Assembly (NCBI RefSeq): GCF_030063335.1
Contig: NZ_JASISW010000021.1
Location: 48,016 to 112,015, forward strand
DNA: 64,000 bases
Source: Rhodococcus sp. G-MC3
GTDB lineage: Bacteria > Actinomycetota > Actinomycetes > Mycobacteriales > Mycobacteriaceae
Direction of reading: 5' to 3'
Shown: positions 20,550 through 29,570 of the stretch, in pieces
How the letters are laid out: each line of letters begins with the position of its first letter
Numbering within the stretch: the first letter of the stretch is position 1
The notes under the pieces: generated by a model
Told to the model about the DNA's origin: nothing
The model's database searches: none
What the model saw: the letters and a program-made list of their open reading frames with translations, nothing else
Position numbers and translations under genes: made by a program

Positions 20550-21680
20550 CTACTGCTCCTTCTGATCTGCTGCACCGAGTCGGCGAGTTTCCGTATCGGA
20601 CTCACTGTTGGCGCCTGCGAAGATGTGAATATCGGAGGGCTCGACCGAGACGGAGACCGTCGCCCCCTCGGTGAGGTGGCGTCCGCCCTTGGACAGCGCG
20701 ATCAGTGTCGTTCCGCCGAGATCGACGGACACCTCGACATCGCGACCGAGCCGTTCGGCCAACACCACGGTGCCGCCGAAGCTCACCTTTCCGGGTTCGC
20801 TGGATCGCTCGGGCAGAACGTCGACGTCGCAGGGACGAATTCCGATGCGTGCGTTGTCGCCGCGGCCGAGGCCGAGGGAGCGCGGCGCGGAAATCTCGAG
20901 CGAACTACCGAGCACCCGCAGAGTGCTGTCGTCGACCGTCGCGTCGTACACATTGATCTCGGGTTGGCCGAGCGCCTTCGCGACAAACGTGTCCGCGGGC
21001 GCACGCCAGATGTTCTCGGGAGTGTCCACCTGTACGACGCGTCCCTCGCGAAGGATCGCAATCCGGTCGCCGAGAGCGAGTGCCTCCTGATAATCGTGCG
21101 TGACGTACACCGTTGTGGTCTTGGACATCTCGCCCAACTGCCGCAACTCCACGCGCATTGCTGCGCGCAGCTTCGCGTCCAGGTGCGAGAGTGGCTCGTC
21201 GAGTAGATAGACATCCGCGGGGCGAACCAGAACACGTCCGAGCGCCACACGCTGTCGCTGGCCGTTGGACAACTCACGCGGAAACCGCTGCAGTAGATGG
21301 TCGATACCGAGCGTGGTGGTCACCGACTTGATCCGCTCGGTCTGCTCGGAATCGCTGTACTTACCCGTGCGACCCGATTTCAGAGGCGAGGCAAGGTTCT
21401 GCGAGACGGTTTTCTGAGGATAGAGCGCGTAGCTCTCGAACGCCATCGCCACGTTGCGGTGGTACGGCTCGACGGCGGTCATATCGTTTCCACCGATATA
21501 CACGGCGCCTTCGTCGACGTCGACGAGTCCTGCAATCGATTTGAGTGTGGTGGTCTTGCCTGCGCCGGACGGTCCGAGGATGACGAAGAACTCGCCGTCG
21601 GCGATGTCCAGGTCGATCCCGTCGATGCCGATCTTCTTGCCGTACTTCTTGCTGAGTCCCTTGACTGCAAGCTGTGCCAT
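20550..21680 (-). CDS. Sugar/polyol ABC importer ATPase 1 (MalK/UgpC family)
   Basis: 376 residues. Walker A GPSGAGKTTTLKSI, signature LSNGQRQRVALGRVL, Walker B VYLLDEPLSHLD, H-loop YVTHDYQEAL, then a C-terminal TOBE domain. The Q-loop is again Glu (MAFESYALYP). ATG at 21680 begins MAQLAVKGLSKKYG and overlaps the permease stop by one base (TGATG). A long upstream extension in frame runs antisense-like through the permease and is rejected. Energises uptake together with ATPase 2. Confidence 0.9.
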   Translation of the reverse strand: MAQLAVKGLSKKYGKKIGIDGIDLDIADGEFFVILGPSGAGKTTTLKSIAGLVDVDEGAVYIGGNDMTAVEPYHRNVAMAFESYALYPQKTVSQNLASPLKSGRTGKYSDSEQTERIKSVTTTLGIDHLLQRFPRELSNGQRQRVALGRVLVRPADVYLLDEPLSHLDAKLRAAMRVELRQLGEMSKTTTVYVTHDYQEALALGDRIAILREGRVVQVDTPENIWRAPADTFVAKALGQPEINVYDATVDDSTLRVLGSSLEISAPRSLGLGRGDNARIGIRPCDVDVLPERSSEPGKVSFGGTVVLAERLGRDVEVSVDLGGTTLIALSKGGRHLTEGATVSVSVEPSDIHIFAGANSESDTETRRLGAADQKEQ

Positions 21681-22546
21681 CAGGATTTCACCGCCCCGAA
21701 CGAGAGACCGCGAACCAGGTAGCGCTGAATGGTGAGCGCGAGGATCAGCGGTGGGAGTGCTGCGATGACTGCTGCCGCCGCAGTGAGGTTGTAGTAGGCC
21801 TGTCCGCCGCCGCCGAGGTACTTGGTGATGGCGACGGTGACGGTACTGGCATTGCTGTCGGACAGAATCAACGGAAAAACGTAGTTGTTCCACGCAAAGA
21901 TGAACGCCAACAACGCAGCCGCGGCGATGCCCGGTCGCACGAGTGGCAGTGCCACCATGACGAAAGCTCGCGAGCGGGTGTAGCCGTCGAGAAGCGCGGC
22001 CTGCTCGAGATCCTCGGGAAGATCCTGGAAATAAGACCGCAGGATCCACACAACGAGCGGCATCGTGACCAGCTGCAGCACCCAGATCATGCCGACCTTG
22101 GTGTCGAACAGGCCGATCTGGTTGTAGATGACGAACAGCGGAACGATGACCATGAGCTCCGGCGCGAATCGGAACGAGAGCATCTGGAACATCAGATCGT
22201 TACTGCCCTTGTACTGCCAGCGTCCCGCCGCATAGGCAGCGGGGATGCCGATGACGAGCGAAACAATCACGGCGCCGCCGCAATTGATCAAGCTGGTCAG
22301 GAGCGAAGAGGTGAAATCGACGCTGGTGAGATCGGTTCCGCGCTGACTGAGCACCGTTCCGAAATTTTCCAGTGTCGGTGTGAACGAGAAGTACGTACTC
22401 GTTTGCTCGGCATCGGATTTGAGTGCGAGAAGCACCATCCACACGATCGGGAACAATGAGAACACGAACCACACAAGTAGCGCGACGTCCGATGCGACCG
22501 AGGCCGGCGTGAACCGGCGTTGTCCGGGAAGCAATTCCTTGGCCAT
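21680..22546 (-). CDS. Carbohydrate ABC permease, MalG type
   Basis: 288 residues with six hydrophobic segments. The cytoplasmic EAA loop, AALLDGYTRSRAFVMVALPLVRPGI near residue 180-205 (shortened here), couples to the ATPases. The N-terminal ASDVALLVWFVFSLFPIVWM is the first membrane span. It follows the MalF-type gene with a 3-base gap and is coupled to ATPase 1. Part of the importer of the tetritol locus. Confidence 0.9.
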   Translation of the reverse strand: MAKELLPGQRRFTPASVASDVALLVWFVFSLFPIVWMVLLALKSDAEQTSTYFSFTPTLENFGTVLSQRGTDLTSVDFTSSLLTSLINCGGAVIVSLVIGIPAAYAAGRWQYKGSNDLMFQMLSFRFAPELMVIVPLFVIYNQIGLFDTKVGMIWVLQLVTMPLVVWILRSYFQDLPEDLEQAALLDGYTRSRAFVMVALPLVRPGIAAAALLAFIFAWNNYVFPLILSDSNASTVTVAITKYLGGGGQAYYNLTAAAAVIAALPPLILALTIQRYLVRGLSFGAVKS

Positions 22547-22549
22547 GAG

Positions 22550-23497
22550 TCAGTTCTCCGCTCCAGCGGCACGCCGCTGCGCTTTGCCGAGCACACTCAC
22601 GAGGAAGCGTGCGGTGATGAACACGAGGATCCACAGCAGGAACATGTAGGTGCTGCCGCGGGAGTAGTCGAGGTTGATGATCGAGTCCTCGAAGGCGCCG
22701 ATCTGCAGCGAACGGGTCGCGACACCCGGTCCGCCCGCGGTGAGAACCCAAGGGACGTCGAAGAATTTGAGGTTGTCCATGAAGCGGAAGATCACTGCAA
22801 CGAGGATGTACGGCCACAGCATCGGCAGCATGAGCCTGCGGAACATATAGAACCAACTGGCCCCATCGACCTCGGATGCCTCGAACGGCTCCTTCGGCAG
22901 AGATCTGATCCCGGCGAGGACGAGGATCGCGACGAACGGGGTGAAAATCCACAGGTCGACGAGAATGACCGAGAACAGCGCATTCTGGCTACTCAACCAA
23001 TCGAATGTGTTGCCGAGCCCGAGAACGTGGTTCAACACTCCGAACTGCGGGTTGAACATGAGCTTCCAGACCACCGCCGCGATGACCGGGGCGATCATCA
23101 GCGGGAGAATCAGCACCTTCTCGAAAATGCGCCCTACGATCGACGAGCGGTTGAGCAGTAGCGCAATGATCACGCCGAGGATCGTCTCGACGATGGTGGC
23201 GAGGACGGCGAAGGTGCCGGTAACGCGCACACTCGACCAGAACTGCGCGTCGCCCAGCACGCTGACGTAGTTCGCGAAGCCGACGAACACCGGATTCGGG
23301 TTCACTGCAGCGTAATTCAGGAACGAATACCACGCTCCGACGAAGAACGGGTACAGAATGCCGATGACGATCAGGACCGCCGGCACGGACAGCAGGTACG
23401 GCCTCAGCTTTCGACGCCAGCGCGGCACCTCCGGCTTGGTTGTGGGGTTCGGAGCGGGCGCACCCGTCGCGAGCGACTGCTCAGTGTGAGTAGCCAT
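22550..23497 (-). CDS. Carbohydrate ABC permease, MalF type
   Basis: 315 residues from the ATG at 23497 (MATHTEQSLATG); a GTG-started form two codons longer is possible. A cytoplasmic N-terminal tail precedes the first span LLSVPAVLIVIGILYPFFVG, and six spans in total are likely. The EAA loop is ASEVDGASWFYMFRRLMLP near residue 210. Pairs with the MalG-type permease to form the channel. It lies 24 bases after the solute-binding protein gene. Confidence 0.9.
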   Translation of the reverse strand: MATHTEQSLATGAPAPNPTTKPEVPRWRRKLRPYLLSVPAVLIVIGILYPFFVGAWYSFLNYAAVNPNPVFVGFANYVSVLGDAQFWSSVRVTGTFAVLATIVETILGVIIALLLNRSSIVGRIFEKVLILPLMIAPVIAAVVWKLMFNPQFGVLNHVLGLGNTFDWLSSQNALFSVILVDLWIFTPFVAILVLAGIRSLPKEPFEASEVDGASWFYMFRRLMLPMLWPYILVAVIFRFMDNLKFFDVPWVLTAGGPGVATRSLQIGAFEDSIINLDYSRGSTYMFLLWILVFITARFLVSVLGKAQRRAAGAEN

Positions 23498-23521
23498 GAC
23501 CAACCTCTTTCCGAAAAGTCA

Positions 23522-24925
23522 TCACAAATTCACCTTCGAGGTGTTGGTCTTCGCCAGCCCGTCCAGCCTCGATCGAGCGTCGTCTCCGCCGTAAATGTCT
23601 TGGAGTGCCGACGCCCAGTTCTGGGTGGTGTCGAAGAACTTCTTCTGGGGAGTGAACTGGATCTTGGATTGGTCGATGACGGTCTCGAACGTCTCGAGGT
23701 ATCCGGCCTGATCGGCGACTTGGTCCTTGAAGACGCCGTCGAACACAGACTTTCGGACGGGATCGGCGTAGATCCCGCCCTGAACCGCCTTCGACATCGC
23801 TTCCTTGCCGGTGGCCCACTGCATGAACAGCCACGCGGCCTGCTTGTTCTTCGACATCGAGTTCATCGCGAGCGACCACGTCCACAGGTTGGTGGCATAG
23901 CTGCCGTCCGGTCCCGCCGGTCCCGGGTACCACCCGATGTTGCCGGCCTGCGCAGATGCGCCCGGCTTGTTCTTCGGGTAGGTCGCGCTGTCGGCGTCGA
24001 ACACCATCATCGCGGTTCCATCCCCGAGATCTCCGGTGGCGTTGGGGTAGTCATACGACGTCCACGATGTCGGACCGGCCTGCTTCTGCATCTCGATCCA
24101 CTTCTCGGTGAAATCGACGGCCTTGTCCGAGTTCATTCGAGCCTGTAGTTCACCGTCCTCGAAGACGTAGTCCTGAGCGCCCTCACGGGTGTACTGCGTC
24201 ATGAAGCCAGGGTGGATGGTCGCCCAGGACTTGGACCCCCGGGTGGCGATTCCGTAGCGGTTCTGTGAACGGTCCGTCAGGTCGATGGCCAACTGGATGA
24301 AGTTGTCGAACGTGTCCGGCAGCGTGATGCCGTTGTCGTCGAAGAACTTCTTGTTGTAAGCGACCACGTTGTTCTCGAATCCCCAGGGCAGTGCCCACTG
24401 CCCGCCGGTACCCAGCGGCGAACCCAACTCGAAATCCCAGCTGGTCGAGGTGCGGAGACCTTCGTAGATGTCGTCGAAGTCGTACTCGTCGCTGGTGGCG
24501 GAGCTGTTCTGCAGCCACGGGCCCAGATCTTCCAGCCATCCGGGCGGACCGTATTGCCAGATGAAGTAGGCCCCGAGCATGAATACGTCGTGTTTACCTG
24601 TGCCGCCGGCCAACTCGGTATTGAGCTTGGTGAAGTAGTCCGCCTCGGGTACAAGGTCGGCATTGACGGTGATGCCGGTCAGCTGCTCGAACTCGGTCAG
24701 CAACGGCTGGAACGACTGCTGGTACGGGTGCGGCGTCTGAAGAATGTTCAGGGTGGTGCCCTGCGCGGCCTTCCAATCGAACGGCCCGGTCACCTCGCCT
24801 GCTCCGTTGACGGCATCGACTCCGCCGCCGACACCGCAGGCCGACAGAATCGGCACGGATGCCGCGGCGACGCCTGCCAGCCCCATCGCGCGGAGCATGT
24901 CCCGCCTCGAGAATTGATGACTCAT
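23522..24925 (-). CDS. Extracellular solute-binding lipoprotein of polyol importer (Tat type)
   Basis: 467 residues, cluster B/family 1 solute-binding protein. The signal has a twin-arginine start (SRRDMLRAMGLAG) and ends in ILSAC, a lipobox giving a lipid-anchored Cys at residue 30. The mature protein has family features such as TLNILQTPHPYQQSFQPLL and the late NSMSKNKQAAWLFMQWATG. Probably binds erythritol/threitol, judged from eltD upstream and kinase/isomerase genes downstream. Second gene of the operon, 35 bases after eltD. Confidence 0.9.
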   Translation of the reverse strand: MSHQFSRRDMLRAMGLAGVAAASVPILSACGVGGGVDAVNGAGEVTGPFDWKAAQGTTLNILQTPHPYQQSFQPLLTEFEQLTGITVNADLVPEADYFTKLNTELAGGTGKHDVFMLGAYFIWQYGPPGWLEDLGPWLQNSSATSDEYDFDDIYEGLRTSTSWDFELGSPLGTGGQWALPWGFENNVVAYNKKFFDDNGITLPDTFDNFIQLAIDLTDRSQNRYGIATRGSKSWATIHPGFMTQYTREGAQDYVFEDGELQARMNSDKAVDFTEKWIEMQKQAGPTSWTSYDYPNATGDLGDGTAMMVFDADSATYPKNKPGASAQAGNIGWYPGPAGPDGSYATNLWTWSLAMNSMSKNKQAAWLFMQWATGKEAMSKAVQGGIYADPVRKSVFDGVFKDQVADQAGYLETFETVIDQSKIQFTPQKKFFDTTQNWASALQDIYGGDDARSRLDGLAKTNTSKVNL

Positions 24926-24960
24926 TGGTATTTACTCCCAGTTCGAAGAAGCAGGGCAGT

Positions 24961-26052
24961 TCAGGACGGGATGAGCGAGACTTTGACGGACTCGGCTCCG
25001 CTTCCGACGAGGTCGAGACCTTTCTGAAAGTCAGTGAGTGGGAGTTGGTGGGTGCAGATCTTGTCCATGGGCAACGCTCCTGATTCGATCATTCGGATTG
25101 CGGCGGGCCAGCAGTACGGGCCGAGGTGCGCACCGAGAACGTCCAACTCTTTGTCGTCCGAGATGATCGACCAATCGACAGTCACGTCACTGCCGAACAC
25201 TCCGTACTCGACGTAGGTGCCGAGCTTGCGAAGTAGGTTCAGTCCCTGCGGAACGGCAGTCGGATGGCCGGTGCCCTCCAGATAGACGTCGGCACCGTAA
25301 CCGTCGGTGAGGTCCTTGACGATCTTTTCGGCGTCCTCGTTGCGGATGTCGATAACGATGTCGGCACCGCATTCCCTTGCGAGAGCGAGTTTCTCGGGCT
25401 GCATATCGAGTGCAATGACATGGGCTGGGCTCTTGGCCCTGGCTCCGGCGATCATGCCGAGGCCGATTGGACCACAGCCGGCGACCACAACGACGTCGTC
25501 GAACGTGATACCTGCGCGCTCGACCGCGTGCAGCGAGCAGGACAGCGGCTCCGCGAACGCTGCGTGCGCTGCCGGAATGTCCTTGGACACCTTGTGCACC
25601 AGCGCTTCGGCGGGGTACACCATGTAGCTCGCCATGGCGCCTGGTGTGCGGCGCTTGAATCCGAACAGGTCGTGTGGGGCGCACATGTGGTACTGACCGC
25701 GCAGGCAGTAACGGCACTTCCAGCACGGCACGATCTGCTCCGAGACCACACGGTCACCGACTGTGACATTCCACCTCGCCGATGCCTCATCGTCGATCAC
25801 GACGATCTCGCCGACGAACTCGTGGCCGGGGATGACGTCGGTCTCGGCCCACGCAGGACGGTTCTCGTCGCCCCAGAACTTCGCTGCACCGTGGTAGCAC
25901 TTGAGGTCGCTGGCGCAAATTCCGACTGCCTCGACGCGTACGAGGGCCTCGCCGGGGCCCGGCACCGGGACGTCGACTTCTTCGAGTCGGTAGTCCTCGG
26001 GTCCGTGACACACGACCGCCTGCATGGTCGTGGGGATGGTCGTTTCCGACAT
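24961..26052 (-). CDS. eltD: Erythritol/L-threitol dehydrogenase (zinc MDR)
   Basis: 363 residues. Zinc-dependent medium-chain dehydrogenase: catalytic-zinc region VEAVGICASDLKCYHG and IPGHEFVGEI; structural-zinc cysteines in CWKCRYCLRGQYHMC near residues 105-120; NAD fold VVVAGCGPIGLGMIAGA near 185. The stretches HGAAKFWGDENRPAWAET and YGVFGSDVTVDWSIISD match my memory of M. smegmatis EltD, which oxidises erythritol and L-threitol to L-erythrulose. ATG at 26052 has a GGAG-like ribosome site (AAGGAG) shortly upstream. First gene of the eight-gene tetritol operon; divergent from the SorC-type regulator. Confidence 0.88.
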   Translation of the reverse strand: MSETTIPTTMQAVVCHGPEDYRLEEVDVPVPGPGEALVRVEAVGICASDLKCYHGAAKFWGDENRPAWAETDVIPGHEFVGEIVVIDDEASARWNVTVGDRVVSEQIVPCWKCRYCLRGQYHMCAPHDLFGFKRRTPGAMASYMVYPAEALVHKVSKDIPAAHAAFAEPLSCSLHAVERAGITFDDVVVVAGCGPIGLGMIAGARAKSPAHVIALDMQPEKLALARECGADIVIDIRNEDAEKIVKDLTDGYGADVYLEGTGHPTAVPQGLNLLRKLGTYVEYGVFGSDVTVDWSIISDDKELDVLGAHLGPYCWPAAIRMIESGALPMDKICTHQLPLTDFQKGLDLVGSGAESVKVSLIPS

Positions 26053-26139
26053 GTGTAGCTCCTTGCGCTGCAGGTTCATGACGCTGGGACTGCGCCTGTG
26101 GGGAGAGCACATTGCGTTGGCGCTATGTGTTGGCGCTCA

Positions 26140-26212
26140 CACTATCCAACGGGTATACATATGTCCAGAACGAATGTTCAGCAGTTCAACCTCCGTGCAC
26201 AAATGTTCAGTG
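26140..26212. promoter_or_regulatory. Divergent eltD/SorC control region with direct repeats
   Basis: The 173-base gap holds two exact copies of AATGTTCAG (26173-26181 and 26202-26210), 29 bases apart, with a related AGTTCAA between them. It also has an AT-rich GTATACATATG at about 26155-26164 that could supply -10 elements. A 29-base spacing puts the copies on nearly the same helical face. The likely ligand is the SorC-type regulator encoded immediately to the right. Confidence 0.4.
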
Positions 26213-26225
26213 GGATACTTCGACG

Positions 26226-27257
26226 ATGTCCAGCAACAGTTCCGCGAGCGAGCAATCCTCCGCCGGTCAGTCAGCCGACGGGAGTCACTTCGCGCCCACG
26301 TTGCTGTACACAGCGGCAAAGCTGTACTACGACGAAGAAGCCACCCAGGCCGAGGTGGCCGCCAAGCTCGGTACGAGCCGGGCAACAGTGAGCCGGTTGC
26401 TGTCCGAGGCCAGAAGGCAGGGCATCGTCCGTATCAAGGTCATTCCTCCCGAGGTCTTCTCGCACGAAGATTTGGCGGACAGACTCGCTACGGCGCTCAG
26501 GCTGGACCACGTCTTTCTGTCGGCACCGCTTCCGCCCTCCAGTCCGTCGAAACCGACGGTCGATCTCATGGGTCGGTACCTGGCGCCCGCGGTGTCGAAA
26601 GCCCTCCACACAGTCGGGCTGGGTCCCGGTGACATCCTGCTCGTGTCGTCCGGGCGGACCGTGTACGAGGTGGCGCAATTCGATCTCGACAGAATCCCCG
26701 GTGTCCTCGTCGCTCCGACTGTCGGGGGCAACGATCAGCCCGAGGAGTGGTATCAGACCAACGAGATCACCAGGCTTATCGCCAATAAGCTCGGCGGCCG
26801 CGCACACTACCTGTTCGCGCCGGCCCTGCCCGGCGCAGACTTGTACGCGATCATTCACTCGGACCCCGCAATTCAGCGCGTTCTCGAGCTCTGGCCACAG
26901 GCTCGTTGCATCCTGATGGGGGTCGGCGCTCCACCGCTCCTCCGTGCCGACATCCCCAGATTCGTCCCCACCGACTCTGCATCGCTTCGCGATTCGGTGG
27001 GCGACGTATGTTCACGTTTCTACGACAAGGACGGAAACTCGGTCGAGTTCCCAGGGTCGGACCGGCTCATCGCCGTCGATCTGGCCGCACTACCGAAAAT
27101 CCCTGTCGGTATCGCCGTGGCAGTCGGTTCGGACAAGGTCACCCCGATCGTGGTCGGGGCGCGCGCTCGATTCTTCAACCAACTAGTAACCGATCCCGCG
27201 ACAGCCCAGGAGGTCCTGGCGAGCATCGCGACCGACCAGACGAAGGATTCACGATGA
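26226..27257 (+). CDS. SorC/DeoR-type sugar-binding transcriptional regulator
   Basis: 343 residues. N-terminal HTH: AAKLYYDEEATQAEVAAKLG then TSRATVSRLLSEARRQGIV (residues about 38-75). The C-terminal SorC sugar-phosphate-binding domain includes GPGDILLVSSGRTVYEVA, then VAPTVGGNDQPEEW, and a late VTPIVVGARARFFNQLVTD. ATG at 26226 chosen because earlier in-frame starts lie within the control region. Its stop overlaps the SDR start (ATGA), so regulator and dehydrogenase are co-expressed. Likely senses a tetrulose phosphate and controls the divergent eltD operon. Confidence 0.87.
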   Translation: MSSNSSASEQSSAGQSADGSHFAPTLLYTAAKLYYDEEATQAEVAAKLGTSRATVSRLLSEARRQGIVRIKVIPPEVFSHEDLADRLATALRLDHVFLSAPLPPSSPSKPTVDLMGRYLAPAVSKALHTVGLGPGDILLVSSGRTVYEVAQFDLDRIPGVLVAPTVGGNDQPEEWYQTNEITRLIANKLGGRAHYLFAPALPGADLYAIIHSDPAIQRVLELWPQARCILMGVGAPPLLRADIPRFVPTDSASLRDSVGDVCSRFYDKDGNSVEFPGSDRLIAVDLAALPKIPVGIAVAVGSDKVTPIVVGARARFFNQLVTDPATAQEVLASIATDQTKDSR

Positions 27258-28024
27258 GTGCAGTAGATTCCGGATCGACGGCGTTGCGCCTCGACGGAAA
27301 ACGCGTGTTGATAACCGGAGCCAGCCGAGGCATCGGCGCGAACATCGCACGAACCTTCGCCGCCGCCGGAGCACGGCTGATCCTGTCGGGGCGAGATCAC
27401 GATCTCCTCGACACTGTCGCTCGGACGCTCGACACCGATACCGAAGTGGTCGTCGCCGATCTCTCCACCACCACTGGACCCGATGCTCTCGCAGTCGACG
27501 CCGCACGAGTGTTCGGTGGTATCGACGTGCTGATCAACAACGCGGGAATCTCTTACCCGGAGAACGTCGCTTCTCTCGATACAGCTCACTTCGACGAGGT
27601 CATCCAGGTCAATCTACGTGCTCCGTCGGTGCTCGCCGCGCGCGTCGGGCGGGCGATGGCCGAGGCAGGCAGTGGATCCATCGTCACTATCGCATCGGCT
27701 GCGGCCCTCCGGCCACTACCCGAGCACTACGCGTACTGCACGTCCAAAGCCGGGTTGATCATGGCGACGAAAGTACTCGCCCTCGAACTCGGCGGACATG
27801 GCGTCCGAGCCAACTCCGTTTGTCCCACAGTTGTTCTGACCGAGATGGGCCAGAAAGTCTGGGGCGACCCGGTCAAGTCGGCTCCGATGCTCGAACGCAT
27901 CCCGGCCGGACGATTCGCCGAACCTTCGGAGGTGTCGACGACTGCACTGTGGCTCGCGTCGGATGCCGCTGCGATGATCAACGGAATCGATATCCCCGTC
28001 GACGGCGGCTATCTCGTCAGCTGA
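27254..28024 (+). CDS. Short-chain dehydrogenase, probable D-threitol dehydrogenase
   Basis: 256 residues, classical SDR. Cofactor motif LITGASRGIGANIA near residue 20, NNAG near 96, catalytic Ser in IVTIASAAALR and YxxxK in YAYCTSKAG near 160. Followed by NSVCPTVVLTEM and the C-terminal NGIDIPVDGG. In M. smegmatis an SDR (DthD) oxidises D-threitol to D-erythrulose; position next to the tetritol regulator supports that assignment. FabG-like polyol dehydrogenases for other sugars are the alternative. Translationally coupled to the SorC-type regulator. Confidence 0.82.
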   Translation: MSAVDSGSTALRLDGKRVLITGASRGIGANIARTFAAAGARLILSGRDHDLLDTVARTLDTDTEVVVADLSTTTGPDALAVDAARVFGGIDVLINNAGISYPENVASLDTAHFDEVIQVNLRAPSVLAARVGRAMAEAGSGSIVTIASAAALRPLPEHYAYCTSKAGLIMATKVLALELGGHGVRANSVCPTVVLTEMGQKVWGDPVKSAPMLERIPAGRFAEPSEVSTTALWLASDAAAMINGIDIPVDGGYLVS

Positions 28025-28036
28025 TCCGGGAACAAT

Positions 28037-29518
28037 CTACCTCGAGCGTCGACCACTGGCATGAACGATGTCCCGGGTCGCTGGATAGAGCTGTAGCCAA
28101 CTGCCGTACAGGTCGTCGTAGAGGCCCTTGTTCGCAGGATTGGGTGGTAGCTCTGATGACACCGTGGCCCAATCCGTTTCCGGTGGAACAGCTCCGACGC
28201 CGATGGCCGCGAGCAGCCCGTCACCGTAGCTCGCACCGATGGCTTGCTCTGTGATCAGCTGGGTCTGACCCGTTATGTCACTCAACGCCTGAGCCCAGAC
28301 GGGGCTTCGCAAGCCCCCGCCCACTGCCACTGCACGCGTGACGGGGGTGTCGGAATTTTCGAACATCTCCAAAATTTGCCTGATTCCGAACGAGATTCCT
28401 TCGTAGGCTGCACGGAAGATGTGGCCGCGACCGTGCCGCAATGTGAGGCCGGACAACACACCCCGCGCATTGGCGTCGAACACTGGCGTGCGTTCGCCTG
28501 CCAGATACGGCAGGATCAGCAAGCCTTCCGCACCGGCCGGCACCGCCGATGCCTCGCGCATCAGTTCGTCGAAAGGCGCTCCGCCGGTGACGGTTTGCAG
28601 CCAAGTTGTCAGCGATCCTGCAGTGGAGGTACCCGCAGCAAGGGCGTACGTTCCCTCCTGCACACCTGCTGTGGTCCACAGCGCGGAATTGGTGTGATAG
28701 TCAGCCAAGACCTGCACAAGAAACATCGTGGATCCGTACATCAACATGAGATCGCCGGGATGTCGGACGCCCACGCTGAAGGCCTCCGCATACGCGTCGA
28801 CGGTTCCCGCCACCACAGGAGTCCCGACGGGAAGCCCCGAGGCGTCCGCCCCACGCGCATCGATGTGCCCGACCACTTCACTCGGCCACGCCAATCTCGG
28901 CACCTCTAGACCACCGAGCACACGGTCGATCCAGTCTGCGTTCCAACCGAAGTCGCGTACGGAGTACAACGGGTCGCACTGACTGGCGGTGTGATGATCC
29001 TGTACGTATTCACCCGTCAACTTCGCGACGATGTATGAGTTCGACCCGAACCACCGGGTAGCGCGATCGAACACATCGGGTTCGTTCTTGCGAACCCATT
29101 CGATCTTCGGTCCGACAGCCTGGCTGGACAAAGACTTGCCACACCGTCGGAGTAGGTCGTCCGCACCGAACAACTCGGTCAGCTCGTCGATCTCGGTCGA
29201 TGCTCGCGAATCGATGCCGTAGAGAATCGCCGGCCTGACCGGGCGCAGTTCGGAGTCCGTCAGAACCAGGCAAGGCCCGACGCCGCTCACACACACTCCT
29301 GCCACCGCCGACCCCGCAGGTACCTCGGCGACCAGCGCCGCAGCAATGGCGCAGACGTCAGCCCACCACACGTCCTCGGCGTCCACCTCGGCCCAGCCAG
29401 GATGCGGGAGCGACATCCGGTGCGCCCGTTGCTCCGACGCGAGAACGTCTCCTGCTTCGGTGACCAGGACACCTTTGGAACTGCCTGTGCCCATATCGAT
29501 ACCTACGAACAAGTCCAC
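28037..29518 (-). CDS. FGGY-family carbohydrate kinase
   Basis: 493 residues. The N-terminal actin-like fold starts DLFVGIDMGTGSSKGVLV, followed by HPGWAEVDAEDVWW near 40, the VSGVGPCLVL element, and in the second lobe GTVDAYAEAFSVG and MYGSTMFLVQV; near the C-terminus AVAVGGGLRSPVWAQALSDI. Closest in style to xylulose/polyol kinases. It converges on the SDR gene with 12 bases between stops, so it probably belongs to the tetritol locus as a second kinase (erythrulose or a pentulose/polyol). It is divergent from the BenE-type gene, with only 52 bases between starts. Confidence 0.85.
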   Translation of the reverse strand: MDLFVGIDMGTGSSKGVLVTEAGDVLASEQRAHRMSLPHPGWAEVDAEDVWWADVCAIAAALVAEVPAGSAVAGVCVSGVGPCLVLTDSELRPVRPAILYGIDSRASTEIDELTELFGADDLLRRCGKSLSSQAVGPKIEWVRKNEPDVFDRATRWFGSNSYIVAKLTGEYVQDHHTASQCDPLYSVRDFGWNADWIDRVLGGLEVPRLAWPSEVVGHIDARGADASGLPVGTPVVAGTVDAYAEAFSVGVRHPGDLMLMYGSTMFLVQVLADYHTNSALWTTAGVQEGTYALAAGTSTAGSLTTWLQTVTGGAPFDELMREASAVPAGAEGLLILPYLAGERTPVFDANARGVLSGLTLRHGRGHIFRAAYEGISFGIRQILEMFENSDTPVTRAVAVGGGLRSPVWAQALSDITGQTQLITEQAIGASYGDGLLAAIGVGAVPPETDWATVSSELPPNPANKGLYDDLYGSWLQLYPATRDIVHASGRRSR

Positions 29519-29570
29519 TTGGCAACACTATCGGAGCACGACGCATAGCGCGGCCAGTCACAGGGCATGA

